In this document: piece after piece, positions 44,929-55,987 of the stretch
Layout of the letters: the number at the start of each line of letters is the position of its first letter
How positions within the stretch are numbered: position 1 is the first letter of the stretch
Origin: Gnetum montanum
Taxonomy: Eukaryota > Streptophyta > Gnetopsida > Gnetales > Gnetaceae
Reading direction: 5' to 3'
DNA length: 64,000 bases
Assembly: GCA_015680685.1 (NCBI GenBank)
Contig: MNCI01030241.1
Span: 340,580-404,579 of the forward strand
Made by a program: the position numbers and the translations under genes
The notes under the pieces: model-generated
The model's input: the letters and a program-made list of their open reading frames with translations, nothing else
What the model was told of the DNA's origin: nothing
Database searches by the model: none

Positions 44929-45547
44929 NNNNNNNNNNNNNNNNNNNNNNNNNNNNNNNNNNNNNNNNNNNNNNNNNNNNNNNNNNNNNNNNNNNNNNNN
45001 NNNNNNNNNNNNNNNNNNNNNNNNNNNNNNNNNNNNNNNNNNNNNNNNNNNNNNNNNNNNNNNNNNNNNNNNNNNNNNNNNNNNNNNNNNNNNNNNNNNN
45101 NNNNNNNNNNNNNNNNNNNNNNNNNNNNNNNNNNNNNNNNNNNNNNNNNNNNNNNNNNNNNNNNNNNNNNNNNNNNNNNNNNNNNNNNNNNNNNNNNNNN
45201 NNNNNNNNNNNNNNNNNNNNNNNNNNNNNNNNNNNNNNNNNNNNNNNNNNNNNNNNNNNNNNNNNNNNNNNNNNNNNNNNNNNNNNNNNNNNNNNNNNNN
45301 NNNNNNNNNNNNNNNNNNNNNNNNNNNNNNNNNNNNNNNNNNNNNNNNNNNNNNNNNNNNNNNNNNNNNNNNNNNNNNNNNNNNNNNNNNNNNNNNNNNN
45401 NNNNNNNNNNNNNNNNNNNNNNNNNNNNNNNNNNNNNNNNNNNNNNNNNNNNNNNNNNNNNNNNNNNNNNNNNNNNNNNNNNNNNNNNNNNNNNNNNNNN
45501 NNNNNNNNNNNNNNNNNNNNNNNNNNNNNNNNNNNNNNNNNNNNNNN
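44929..45547. other. Assembly gap (619 N)
   Basis: It hides the end of the D untranslated region, its 3' polypurine tract and about 390 bp of the 3' LTR (U3 and R), judged from the 5' LTR. Long open frames across it are artefacts. Confidence 0.95.
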
Positions 45548-45973
45548 GTAAGCACACTCAGTACGACCACTTTGAACATGCGTGGAACACTTGGTAACCC
45601 AGTAACGATTAGCATTTGGTAATCCCAGTAGTGCTACACTGGTTCAAGATGTGTACGGCAACTGGGAACGGATGCTGGTGTTAGGGCTAATTAGAGCATA
45701 GTTAATTAGTGAAATTAAGTTAGTTACTTAATTATTTCACTTCTCCCTTTTTAGCACCATGACATAAAATACAAAAATATATAAAAATTGTATACCTCAA
45801 GTTTACTTAACCATACAATCGTGCTATACAAGTAAGCTTGGGAAGACAACGATTAACTAACCCGTCCTTGTTCTGTAAAGGTGCATAAGCACTTAGTCTT
45901 TGGAATTCAACTGGATCATGCATGGACGCTCGTATTCGTATGGTTGAGCAAAGGGATACCTTGCCGCTCATCA
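45548..45973 (+). mobile_element. 3' LTR of element D, U5 part
   Basis: It matches 36713-37137 over its full length, ends GCCGCTCATCA, and is followed by the target duplicate AGTTT. Confidence 0.93.
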
Positions 45974-45978
45974 AGTTT

Positions 45979-46230
45979 CATTTTAAATTAGATTAAATAG
46001 TTAATTTTTATTAGTTATTAGTTTTGTTCATGGCCCCAACAACATCATTATTATATGCATTAGCTATGCTTAATCATATGCACTAAGAGCATAGTTGGAA
46101 AGACAACAACCCATAATCTCACGTTTAACTATCTAGATACCATGCTAATCCCATCCATGAATCATGACATACTCTATTATGATGCTTGTAGATCATATGG
46201 TTGGGTGTAGGGAACACTTGCCGCTCATCA
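45979..46230 (+). mobile_element. LTR of element G, right part
   Basis: It continues the U5 cut at 36324: CTTAATCATATGCACTAAGAG, GGAAAGACAACAACCC, TAGATCATATGGTTGGGTGTAGG, and the tip GCCGCTCATCA. Confidence 0.75.
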
Positions 46231-49200
46231 CCATGGGTTTGGAGGAGAGGAAAACAATGTTGTGACCATTTTGAAGAGAAAGTGGTAAAAGAAAAAGATT
46301 TTGAGAAAGATGTTGTTCAACTTTCTTATAGATTTTGTACTTTTCTTCCCCATTGCTCAACTCTTTGTTATTATTTTATTATTTTTATTATCAAGCTAGG
46401 ATTCTATCAAATTTCTATTATTTTAAGTTTCTTTTACATTAAAACTATATTGAAAATCTATCCAAATAATTTTCTATCTTTTGGTGAATTTCTTAGGATA
46501 TATGGAAACTTTGTCTAACTTACTTTTTGAATATTATATACTTATTTGAATTGTCCTTGGTATAGGATGGGATTTTCTTACAATTTTGGCTATTTTGGAA
46601 ATCTTTTGAAAATGAAACACAAAGAGAAAAAGGATATAATTTTATATATCATGACTAAGTTTGCTTAGTTGGTATTGAAAATAGCAAATATTTGAGATAT
46701 TACCATCAACATGTAGTAGTGAGGTGTTCATTAGTAGGGCCCACCCTATAGGAACAAAGGTTAGATGGACTTCCAACCTTGGAATTTTATTCAACAATTC
46801 ATGAACAACTAAGGTTTTAGTTAAGACCATGACATTGAACAATTGAGTCAAATGGTGTGTTGTAAAGCATAAACAAGACCTATCCCTTTGAGGTGTGTAT
46901 CATAGGCCATTGAAGATATTAGTAGTGAGGCTATTGCCAAGACTTAACCATTAGTGAATTACTTGTAGGATGATCAAATATTAGTTATGAGTTTATTCCA
47001 AGATTTATTGATTTATTTTAACAATGATGATAAAATCAAAACCTATCCTTCAATGATTCTTGTATTTTGGAATATTTTTAATATTTAATGGTAAACCTTT
47101 GCTTGGATGATGTTTTATTGAGTTATTTAATATTCCATTAATTTATCAAAAAATGAGTAGGAGATTGTTAGCTTGGCTGATTCCATTAAGCATATGGAAT
47201 CTAATTCCACACAACTTGGTTCTTGCATATATTTTTCTGTTGAAATTAATCATTTTAACTATAAAAAGGAATTGGTACTACAAATAGACAAGAAGATTTA
47301 TATTCATCCAATCACATATTATAATCTTTCTAATTTTTATAACTTTTTTCCTTGTGAAGGAAATTTTTCTAATGCTTGTCCTTTTCTACTTAAGAAAAAA
47401 TGATGCTAAGGTTAAGAAAAAACATGTTGAAATTAAGGATATGAAAAAAATAATCTTAACTTGCAAATATGAAAAAGCAAGTTATTATCAATGCTAAGAG
47501 TGATTAAATGAAAATAAAAAATCTAGAGAAGACAAAAGCCTAAGTGAATATTTTTTCTAAAGAAAGTATTAATTAGTTCAAAAGATGACCCATAGGGAAA
47601 TTTCTTCTCATTTGAAAACATTCCTGTTAACTCAAAGATTAAAACTTCTATTAAGAAGTGGGCTAATGCTAATTGCAAACAATCTCAACATAAGGTTAAT
47701 TGTGATAGATAGTTTATTTGATAATCTATACCATCATTTTCAATTAGAAAGTTTTTTACTTTCCATGTTGCTTTTCATGTTTGTTACTCAATGTTAAACA
47801 TGTAAAGTACTCTAAATTATTTTTCTAATTATTAATATTTTTTTTAGGTTTCAACATCCCCCACATCCTTTGACTTTTGACCCAAAACCTTATATGCTTC
47901 ATAGATAAGGAAATAAAATAATCTTTCTTACCTAAGAGGTTCTAACTCCTCCATTTTAATGCAAAGAGCCTATAGTAGCCATGAAAATACTAGAAAATGA
48001 ACATGAGATGATAAGGGCTTAGTTTTGTCAAGTATGAACATTAGGGGTTGACACATAATTTTTGTATATTTTTTATTTTTATAAAATATAGAACTTATAC
48101 AAATTTTGGATATTTCAATCTTAACCTATTTTTGTAAATATATAAATAACAATATGATAGTTATGAAATTTTCATCTTTGCCATATTGCCTAGGACATTG
48201 TACGGATTATTTTTTATTTCAACACATGTTATATGTTCAAGGAAAAATTAATATTATTTTATTATAGATTATTACTTTATTAAATATTATTAGTTTAATG
48301 TTACTTATATTATTTATTTAATAAAGTTCAAACATGAATAACTTTATTTATAGAATTCCGATTGAAGCAAAATGAGTGTCATTAGGATTTTCTTCTCATG
48401 TAATTTTCAATTATGCATTTTATTTTATTTTCTAACATTTATTAGTGGTTTCATTAATTTCCATTTTCTTATATTCATTTTTATTTAATTATTTTTGCAA
48501 ATAGCATGAAATTTTGTTACACCATGTTATTTTATTTTTTATACTTCTAAAAAAATAGTTTTTTATTAGTTAAATGATTTTCGATTAGTTAGTTAGATCA
48601 AGGTTAAATCCAAATCCTTCAAGTTTGTAGCATTTCTATTAATTATTTAGGATATTATTCAAAATTAATAGGGCATTACAACTTATTACTTAACCCAATG
48701 TTTTTTCTATAATACTATGATGAAGATAGTTTATACTTGTTATTTGTAAATGTGTTATTAGGTTACCTATGAAGCTATTATGACTCTTTATTAAATAACC
48801 ATTCCTTTCAATTAATGTGATCACCAACTTGAGAATAACATGCCTATCTATTCTTTATAGTTGATTGAAGTGATCTACTACTTAGTATGATTTGTTTATC
48901 TTCTACTTACATTTGGTGGAGACAACTCACTTCATAGGGATGACTGGATGATTTCATAACTCAAAAAATACACAATCTCACTATAGGAATCATATTGGTG
49001 GAGGTTACTTAATGGTAAGGAGACCTAATTGATTAGGTTAATCCATCTCTTAATAATTTAAGGTTGTAAGTTTAAAACCATGCAATCTAGGTCAAATTAA
49101 ATAATCTTCATATTCTTTGAGATTGGACATGACATGTTGATAGAAATACCACATTTTAATGTCTACAAATTAGCTCCTTCAAAAATTAAGGAATCACTGA

Positions 49201-49590
49201 AATGTAATTTGAATTTGAATTTATTTTAAGCTTTCATTTAAAATTAATTTTTAAATTTTTAAGATTTTGATTATCTTACTAACTTTATTTATCATTCCCT
49301 CTATGTTTCTTGATCTGCAATATTAATAAACATCTAAATTGTGAAGGTTCATTGAAGTTATCAGTAATTCCATTTTTGATTAAAGAGAAAGAATTCATTG
49401 TTTACATTTTCTTTCTACTAGTTACAAAGGAGTAGGCTAAGCTCACTTATTCAAAATAGGATAGGATCTACCTTAGAGGTTACTAATTAACCATACACTT
49501 GCAAAAGGATAAAGCCATCATTCACTTGCACAAGGAAGAGAGTCATTATTTAGAATAATGGTAAGAGGCCATTGTAAGGCTTGAAAGTAG
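46231..49590. other. Very AT-rich region with diverged copy R3 of the host-like repeat
   Basis: From about 47150 to 49590 scattered blocks match R1 and R2: the Lys-rich frame, CTTTCTACTAGTTACAAAGGAG, AGGATCTACCTTAGAGGTTACTAA, and AATAATGGTAAGAGG...GTAAGGCTTG just before the junction with gag of E. 47800-49300 is almost pure A and T (long TTATTT runs) without gene signals. 46231-47100 is unassigned. Confidence 0.5.
47173..47480 (+). pseudogene. Unknown reading frame in R3, longer form of the Lys-rich protein
   Basis: An open stretch includes MESNSTQLGSCIYFSVEIN, KKIYIHPITYYNLSNFYNFF and CPFLLKKK, then a one-base insertion puts DAKVKKKHVEIKDMKKI in the next frame. The Lys-rich end aligns with 31458-31605 and 60790-60949, so this frame, read upstream, shows more of the same unknown protein. 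No family is recognised. There is no ATG at the front and the extent upstream is unclear. Confidence 0.35.
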
Positions 49591-50195
49591 TGGTCGTGAG
49601 CAAAGGAAAAAAAGGAGGTTGAACGAGAATATCACAAAGATAAGGGTAAAGCTGTAGTTGTAGAAGAGGTTGTTGATTCAAAATTTGATAATAATGGATG
49701 TGACATTTGCCAATACGAACATCCCAAGAAATGTTGCCCTATATTGGACCACTTACAAGAATCTGGGGTGTATGTTCTAAATCCTAGATTGGTGAAACAA
49801 CAAGCACCCAGGATGTTGCCTTATCCACAAGGCAACTACCCACAACAACTCCACCAACAAGCTTACTGCTTGAGTGGAGCGCCGCCTCAACCTCAAGAAC
49901 AATAATAGCAATGGTAGCACCCATAGTCATGGGGGATGCCATCTCCAAGGCAACAGTACTCTTATTGCCAACCTAATCCTTATGGGTACTACGCTCAATA
50001 GCCAGTCTTTCCATGTGACTCTTCTAGTCACACCGCCTTTCCATACCATTACTACCCTCTAAAGTACTATAGAGTGCCTTCCCCAAAAGGGGAATCCCCA
50101 TTTCCTTTCTATCCTCCTCAACAGCCATCTGCTCTTGCATCACCATCATCAACTCCTCTACCACCTACTCCGTCCATGTAAGGTGAAATATCTAC
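49591..50195 (+). pseudogene. gag: Gag C-terminal part of element E (5' truncated)
   Basis: It begins abruptly after R3 sequence, in the charged region before the knuckle (EYHKDKGKAVVVEEVVDS), then CDICQYEHPKKCC at 49699-49737, LQESGVYVLNPRL, LPYPQGNYPQQLHQ and the Pro/Tyr/Gln tail. The 5' LTR, primer site and about 650 gag codons are absent. Confidence 0.8.
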
Positions 50196-50395
50196 CTAGC
50201 CACATCAAAGAAATTCTATGAGGGTAGTAAACTTATAGATGGCTCCTCAGCTAAGTGGTCCTGAATCCAAGCCTCGCAAAATCCCATTTTTCAAAACCAA
50301 CAACCCTAAGAAGCCCTCACAAACACAAGTGGTTGCCAACCCTACTACCTCAACCTCTAAAATTCATATTGAGAAGCTTGTAAACCAAAGTGCTT

Positions 50396-50870
50396 CCTTG
50401 CTGCACACTATCATGTTGACCCATGCGATCACAGATTGGATCAAGGTTGGCCATCTTCCCAAAAAGAGATATGATCCTAGGAGTCCTCTTATGTACTTAC
50501 ATATCAACAAAAATGAACCACGTAAGGCTATTTAGATTTAGGTTTCAGAATTAACTTAACTTCATCGGAGATGTACAAAGCTTGGAACTTGCATTCATTG
50601 AAAAAGAGCAACATCATATTAGAGCTGGTAGACCAATCCATCACTATTCCTTTGAGATTAGTAGAGGACATTGTGACCACCATTTGTGGACAGTCCTATC
50701 TTGCTGATTTTTTAGTGATCCATATGGAGAACTACAAAGGGGACTTTCCTATCATCATGGGGAGAGCATAGCTGAGCACCATCAATGCAAGGTTGGGGAT
50801 TTAAGACCTTTCCTTGGAAAGTTTTAAGAAAAATGAATTTGGAAAGATTGAGAAGAAGAGAGTTTCATGC
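50396..50870 (+). pseudogene. pol: Aspartic protease of element E
   Basis: MLTHAITDWIKVGHLPKK opens it. A one-base loss at about 50530 disrupts the active site, after which LDLGFRINL is readable with Asp kept. Then MYKAWNLHSLKKSNI, DQSITIPLRLVEDIVTTIC, FLVIHMENYKGDFPIIMGRA and a TAG (former TGG). Frameshifted and stopped. Confidence 0.8.
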
Positions 50871-51099
50871 ATCACATACAATGACACATGATGCCATTGT
50901 GTGCAAAGATTATAGCTCATCAAATACACATCACTTCAAGCATGCAATCAATGTGCAAAGATAATAGAAATTCAAAAGCGTCTGTACGCATTAGCCACTA
51001 AACATGAAGGTACTTAGTGGTTGATAGCAAATAATGAGGTTGGATCAATAATATGCATGGAACCAGTTGAGAGCCTCACTAGCTCTTACATTGAAAGCA

Positions 51100-52165
51100 T
51101 GGACAAGTTGGAGATCCTTGAAACTTTCAAATAAGAGCTGCTTGAGTTTAAAGCTCTAATGGCAAGGATGAGGTATGCATTTCTGAATAATAGCAAGCTA
51201 GTAATTATCAATGCCACACTTGCTCCTAAACAAAAAAGAAATAGTTAGATTTTGTGAACAAATGGTCAAGAGCCTTCGCCTAGTCATATCATGAGCAAAC
51301 AAGAATTGATCCTAAGATATGCTAGCACAAAATCTACATGGACTCCTCCATTAAACCAAAGAGGCAACCACAAAGACACTTAAACCTAAAACTCAAGAAA
51401 ATCATCAAAGAGAAGATTAAGCAAATCCTCAAGGCTGGGTTCATTTATCCCATTGCAGATAGCAAGTGGGTTAGCTCACTCATTATTGTATCCAATAAAG
51501 GAGGAAAATGAAGAGTCTATATAACTTTTGGCTATTGAATATGGAAACTTACAAAGACCAATTTTCCTTGTCATTTGTGGACCAAGTGCTAGACACTATT
51601 GCAAGGCATTGTTACTATAGTTTTTTGGATGGTTACAGTGGCTATAATCAAATCCAAATTACATTAGAGGACCAAGCCAAGACAACATTCATAAGTCCTT
51701 GGGAAACATTTGCATACAGAAAAATGCCATTTGGCCTATCTGATGCACCCACTACATTTCAACAGTTGGTCCTCAGCATCTTCCAACAATAGATCAGTAG
51801 AAGGGTAGCAATCTTCATGGATGACTTCTCCACATACTAGGCTACCTTTGAGCAAGCCTTAGACCACCTTGAGCAGGTGCTTCAAATGTGTGTGGATACA
51901 AACTTGAGTCTTAATTGGCAAAAGAGCCACTTACTGCTCCAAGAGGGCATTGCCTTGGGCCATCGCATTTCAAATAAAGGGATGGAGGTAGACTCAAAAA
52001 AAGTAAGGGTCATCCTAAAAATAACTAGACAGCTAGAGATAGTAAAAGATGTGAGGTCATTCCTTGGCCACACCAGTTATTATAGGCACTTCATTAAAAA
52101 CTTCTCAAAGATCACAAAGCCATTGGTGGAGCTTACCAAGATAGATGCACCATTTTTCTAGACCA
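51100..52165 (+). pseudogene. pol: Reverse transcriptase of element E
   Basis: A worn lead (EILETFK, LEFKALMARMRYAFL), then SKWVSSLIIVSNKGGK, WLLNMETYKDQFSLSFVDQ, FLDGYSGYNQIQI (Asp at 51628), FAYRKMPFGLSDAPTTFQQL and IFMDDFST (Asp codons 51820 and 51823 kept). The thumb has LGHRISNKGMEVDSKKVRVI and SFLGHTSYYRHFIKNF. Two stretches of 94 codons are open. TAG stops are at former Gln/Trp codons. Confidence 0.88.
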
Positions 52166-52189
52166 AGGAATGTGAGCATTCTTCCAACA

Positions 52190-52620
52190 ACTAAAATAGA
52201 AACTCATGGAAACTCCAATTCTACAAGCACTAGATTGGTCTTGACCATTCCACATCATGATGGATGCATCAAATTATGCTTTGAAAGTCATGCTTACATA
52301 GTTGGACGATCAGAAATAGCCATACTACATCCACTGTGCAAGAAGAAGCATGGTGGGTGCACAACTAAGCTACATCACCACTAAAAAGGAGCTCATGGAA
52401 GTGGTGTATACGTTGGAAAAATTCAAGCACTATGTGCTTGGGAATAAATTTTTTGTACACATTAATCACAATGCCATCCAGTTCCTGATGAGCAAGGCAA
52501 TGATTAGCCCTTGTGTCCTATAGGGGCTAGTGATCCTCTAGCAGTTTGACTTAATAATGGTTGATTGAAAGGAGATCGAGAATGTGGTGGTTGACCATTT
52601 GTCTCAATTATGATTGGATA
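52190..52620 (+). pseudogene. pol: RNase H of element E
   Basis: FHIMMDASNYALKVML, SYITTKKELMEVVYTLEKF, FVHINHNAIQFLMSK and VVVDHLSQL follow the RNase H order. The third acidic position (HTDHS elsewhere) is Asn here, a G-to-A change. Confidence 0.8.
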
Positions 52621-52739
52621 GCAAAGACAATGAGGATCCACTATTTGATTAATTTCTTAATGAACTTCTCTTTGATGGTGTTGCTGATGCTCAAGATCCC
52701 AAGGAAACAAACTGGTATGATAACATCCTCTCCTATCTA

Positions 52740-53955
52740 CTCACACAAGAAATGCCACAGGCATGGGACCATAAGAAGAAATATCAGTTTCATCATCAAC
52801 CCAAACACTTTATGAAAATTAGCGACAACGTTTACAAGATTTGTGTAGATGGGTTGGTCCAATGGTATGTCCCTAATACATATCAACTTCAAGTCCTCTA
52901 GAATGCACACAAAGGTCCTTGTAAGGGCCACTATGCTAGAAGGAGAACAACCATTAAGATCCTCATGGCAAGGTATTATTGGCCCACATTCTTTAGGGAT
53001 GTCCATCATTTCTTCTATTCCTGTTACAAATCCCAACACGATGGAGGGATGACTACATGCATGGAAGGGCCTTAATAGTGGATCCAACCATTGGAGCCTT
53101 TTGATCTTTGGGGGATTGATTTTACAGGATCCATTAACCCCATGTCGAATGGAAAAACATACATCATCATGGCTGTTGATTATTGCACTAAATGGGCTGA
53201 AGTTGTTGCTGCCACTGACTATTCATCTTCTACGGTGGCATGATTTGTACAACAAAATGTTGTAAACAAGGTTGGTATGCCATGGGCGTTAATTTCAAAT
53301 AATGGAACTTATTTCACTGGTTCTACTTTTTGAAAACTCACACAATGCTTGGGGTTGAATATAAATAATAACTCCATACCACCCCTAAGCCAACAGTCAA
53401 GCTAAGGTTACTAATATAAAAATTACCAAAATACTAACATGAATAGTTAGTAAATATAGGAAGGATTGGAGTAGTAAACTCAATAATGCTCTTTAGGCTT
53501 ATCATTCAACGTGAAAAATTCCTATTAGAAATTCTCCCTATGAGTTAGTGTATAGGAAACTTTCAACTCTTCCCATCCAAGTTGAGCTCCATACATCAAT
53601 GGCCTATGGCCTCAACTTGGACCTAAGTCTAGCCCAACAATAAAGATTGATGAATCTTAACATGCTAGATGAGAATAGATTAGTGGCCTTGTCATTAAAT
53701 GAAATGCACAAGGCACATAGCAAGTAATGCCATGACCTTAGAATACAGAAAGTAAAGTTTTAACTAGGAGATAAGGTGCTCAACTGGAACCCCATGCATG
53801 TACCTCAATGTACCAAGTTTCAAATGCCATGGAAACGTCCTTACATTATATATGAAACTTTTTCATTTGGGGCCATGATGATATATCATCTTGCTAGCCC
53901 AAATAAGAGGTTATTAGTCAACATCCAACAACTTAAACATTTCATGAAGATAAGA
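52740..53955 (+). pseudogene. pol: Integrase of element E
   Basis: Zinc part NAHKGPCKGHYARR, DVHHFFYSCYKSQHDGGM (a Cys lost). Core GIDFTGSINPMSNGKTYI (Asp at 53118), ISNNGTYFTGSTF with Asn for the second Asp (AAT at 53298), and a badly worn Glu region. C-terminus SPYELVYRKLSTLPI, KVKF, GPYIIYE equivalent and LLVNIQQLKHF. Many stops. It is more decayed than Y or D. Confidence 0.82.
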
Positions 53956-54027
53956 ATAACTGGTGGGAATAGTGCCTCAACTAATGGGCAAGCATGCTCA
54001 ATCTTTTGGATCTCTCCCTTCCAACTC

Positions 54028-54043
54028 AGTTGTGGGGGAGATG
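54028..54043 (+). promoter_or_regulatory. Internal polypurine-tract-like motif of element E
   Basis: AGTTGTGGGGGAGATG follows the integrase end, as in all sister copies. Confidence 0.5.
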
Positions 54044-55987
54044 GTCATCCATGCTGACATCCTACAAGAGGTTCCTCAATTTTTTCAACTTCTTTATTTT
54101 ACACTGGTTTTCATACATTTTTCCATTTTCTTGAATATTTTACAATTTCTTTTATATTCTACTTTATTTGATTTCTTACATATTTTTTTCTTCTTTATTT
54201 TCATTGAGACTTTGATGTTGAAACCAGCTACTAATTGATGGTGGTTAATTGAATTCTATTGTTTATATTTGATTGCTTAATGACTGGATTTCATTGTTAA
54301 ATTTTGACATTAATTAATGGGACATTGGTTTTCTCATAGTACTAGGTAGTGAGCTAACAACATCCACCCATTCCACTAACACTCTATGATGTTTTCTCAT
54401 TTTAGAACCATAAGGTCCTTTCTAATAACCACTTTAAAATAACTTGTGACCTTGGTGGTCCCTAGACTTAGAACGAATCAAGTGGAATTGACATGGATGT
54501 GACTTCAAGGGAATTTGTCACTTTTTGTACCTACTCACCATTTGTACTTTTATGGGTATTCCCATTGATTTCTCACCATTCCTAATGTTGACCAATAACA
54601 GGAAGTAATGTCTTTTCATGGTGTGGTTTCAATGAAACATGAATAGTAATAATAATAATATAATTAAAAAACTCATGGGAATTCAAAGCACATCCCTTAG
54701 ATGAAATAATTGGCTACAAGCACTAGTTATAGTGCTAGAAACACATGTTACCCATGCTTGAAGGCACTCCTCTAACTGAAGTCCTCTTCACTTCTTGCTT
54801 CTCTTTTCTTCTCTCTTCGGAATGGTAGGTAATCTTTGTGGGTGTCCATAAGCTCTAGGAGATCAAATGGTCTCAAAGTGCCAATGCAAAGTCACTGGAT
54901 GTGAATGGTCTTGATTTGACCTAAGGATGGGATGATATTAGGTTACCTTAATTATAAACTCCACAAAGGACTTCATGTTATTAGAATGAGGAACTCCATT
55001 CCATTCTCTCTCTCATCATCAATTCTATTCATCTATCATCTCACTGTCATGTATCATGATTATTCTAGGTTTATATTTTGATATGTCTTAATTCTTTGAT
55101 ATGTTTCTTATGTGATTTGATTTGTAACAATTCATGATCATTAATCATCCTTGGGGCCTACGAACTCTTAGTTATGAGGGTGTGCAAGGGCATTACAAGC
55201 ATGAGCCTGCTATAGGGAGAACCCACTTGCATACCCTTTGGTCTGAAAGTTTAAATCTCCTATCCCTTAGTCCTTGTGCTCTCAAATCCATTATTTTCCA
55301 CCATGGAACATCCACTTTTTTCACTCCTTGGCAATAAAACTCCATCCAAATCTTTTTTTTTTCCAAATAGATTGACAACCATCTTCATGATTTTTCCTTA
55401 TTCTAGGCTTTTTTGGCTTCCTCTAGACTCCAATTTCATTATTAAACTCTTTTCCCATTACTTAGTTTTTTTATGTTAATTATTTATTCTATGGCTATGT
55501 CAATGTAGCTTGATGTGTTGATGCATGAAAAAAATTGTATAAATATGCAATGGGTGTTAGAAAATTTTTTTAATTTGCTTCATAATGCTAGGGGAGTTTT
55601 GCAGTTTTTAGAGCCTAGAGTCTTCCAAGAGCCATAACTTTCACACCACTTGTCCAAATCACTTCGTTCTTTGACCCTCAAGCTACAGGAGGTGAGCTTT
55701 ACGTTATGGGGGCCACAAACCCATTGTTTATGATGGAAAATTTTTCAAAATTTTCTAACTCCCCCTAGTTTAACTAATAAAATAGTATTAAAATTACCAA
55801 TCTAGACTAAGTTAAACCTCATCAACAATCTCACCTCATCAACAAACTCAGATAGCTAAATGAATAAAATAATCAATCTACCATGGTCACAATTAACCTA
55901 AGTGTAACTTGCCCAAAATAAGGAAGGTATAAGAGTACTACAAGTTACACATAAAACACTAATCTATGGTTATGTTTGTGATCACAG
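54044..55987 (+). other. Untranslated region between integrase and ORF3 of E
   Basis: T-rich words, an AAT microsatellite (54642-54664), CATGGTGTGGTTTCAATG, ATTCAAAGCACATCCCTTAGA, GAGCCTGCTATAGGGAGAACCCACTTGCATA, and at about 55690 GGTGAGCTTTACGTTATGGGGGCC. These follow the X region 24211-26541 to the ORF3 start. No gene. Confidence 0.6.

Larger units (their letters stand above)
36325..45973 (+). mobile_element. Element D, near full-length Ty3/gypsy (Tat/Athila type)
   Basis: Both ends are fixed by a perfect duplication AGTTT (36320-36324 and 45974-45978). The order is LTR, tRNA-Asp primer site, gag, protease, RT, RNase H, integrase, polypurine-like motif, untranslated region, 3' LTR. There is no ORF3. 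Gag, protease and RT are in one frame from 37288 to about 41190. The two LTRs, over the 426 bp not hidden by the N gap, differ at roughly 20-25 positions (about 95 percent identity by eye), so it is old but younger than its neighbours. Confidence 0.92.

Noticed and set aside
44886-45615. Minus-strand frames of over 220 codons
   Set aside because: They run through 619 unknown bases and have no real coding content.
36325-45973. Element D as a currently active retrotransposon
   Set aside because: Premature stops throughout, FMDN in RT, two integrase catalytic positions lost, and LTRs about 5 percent apart.
46201-46518. 105-codon frame
   Set aside because: It starts inside the end of an LTR (GGTTGGGTGTAGG) and continues into AT-rich unassigned DNA. 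The similar start at 60746 is the same LTR word.
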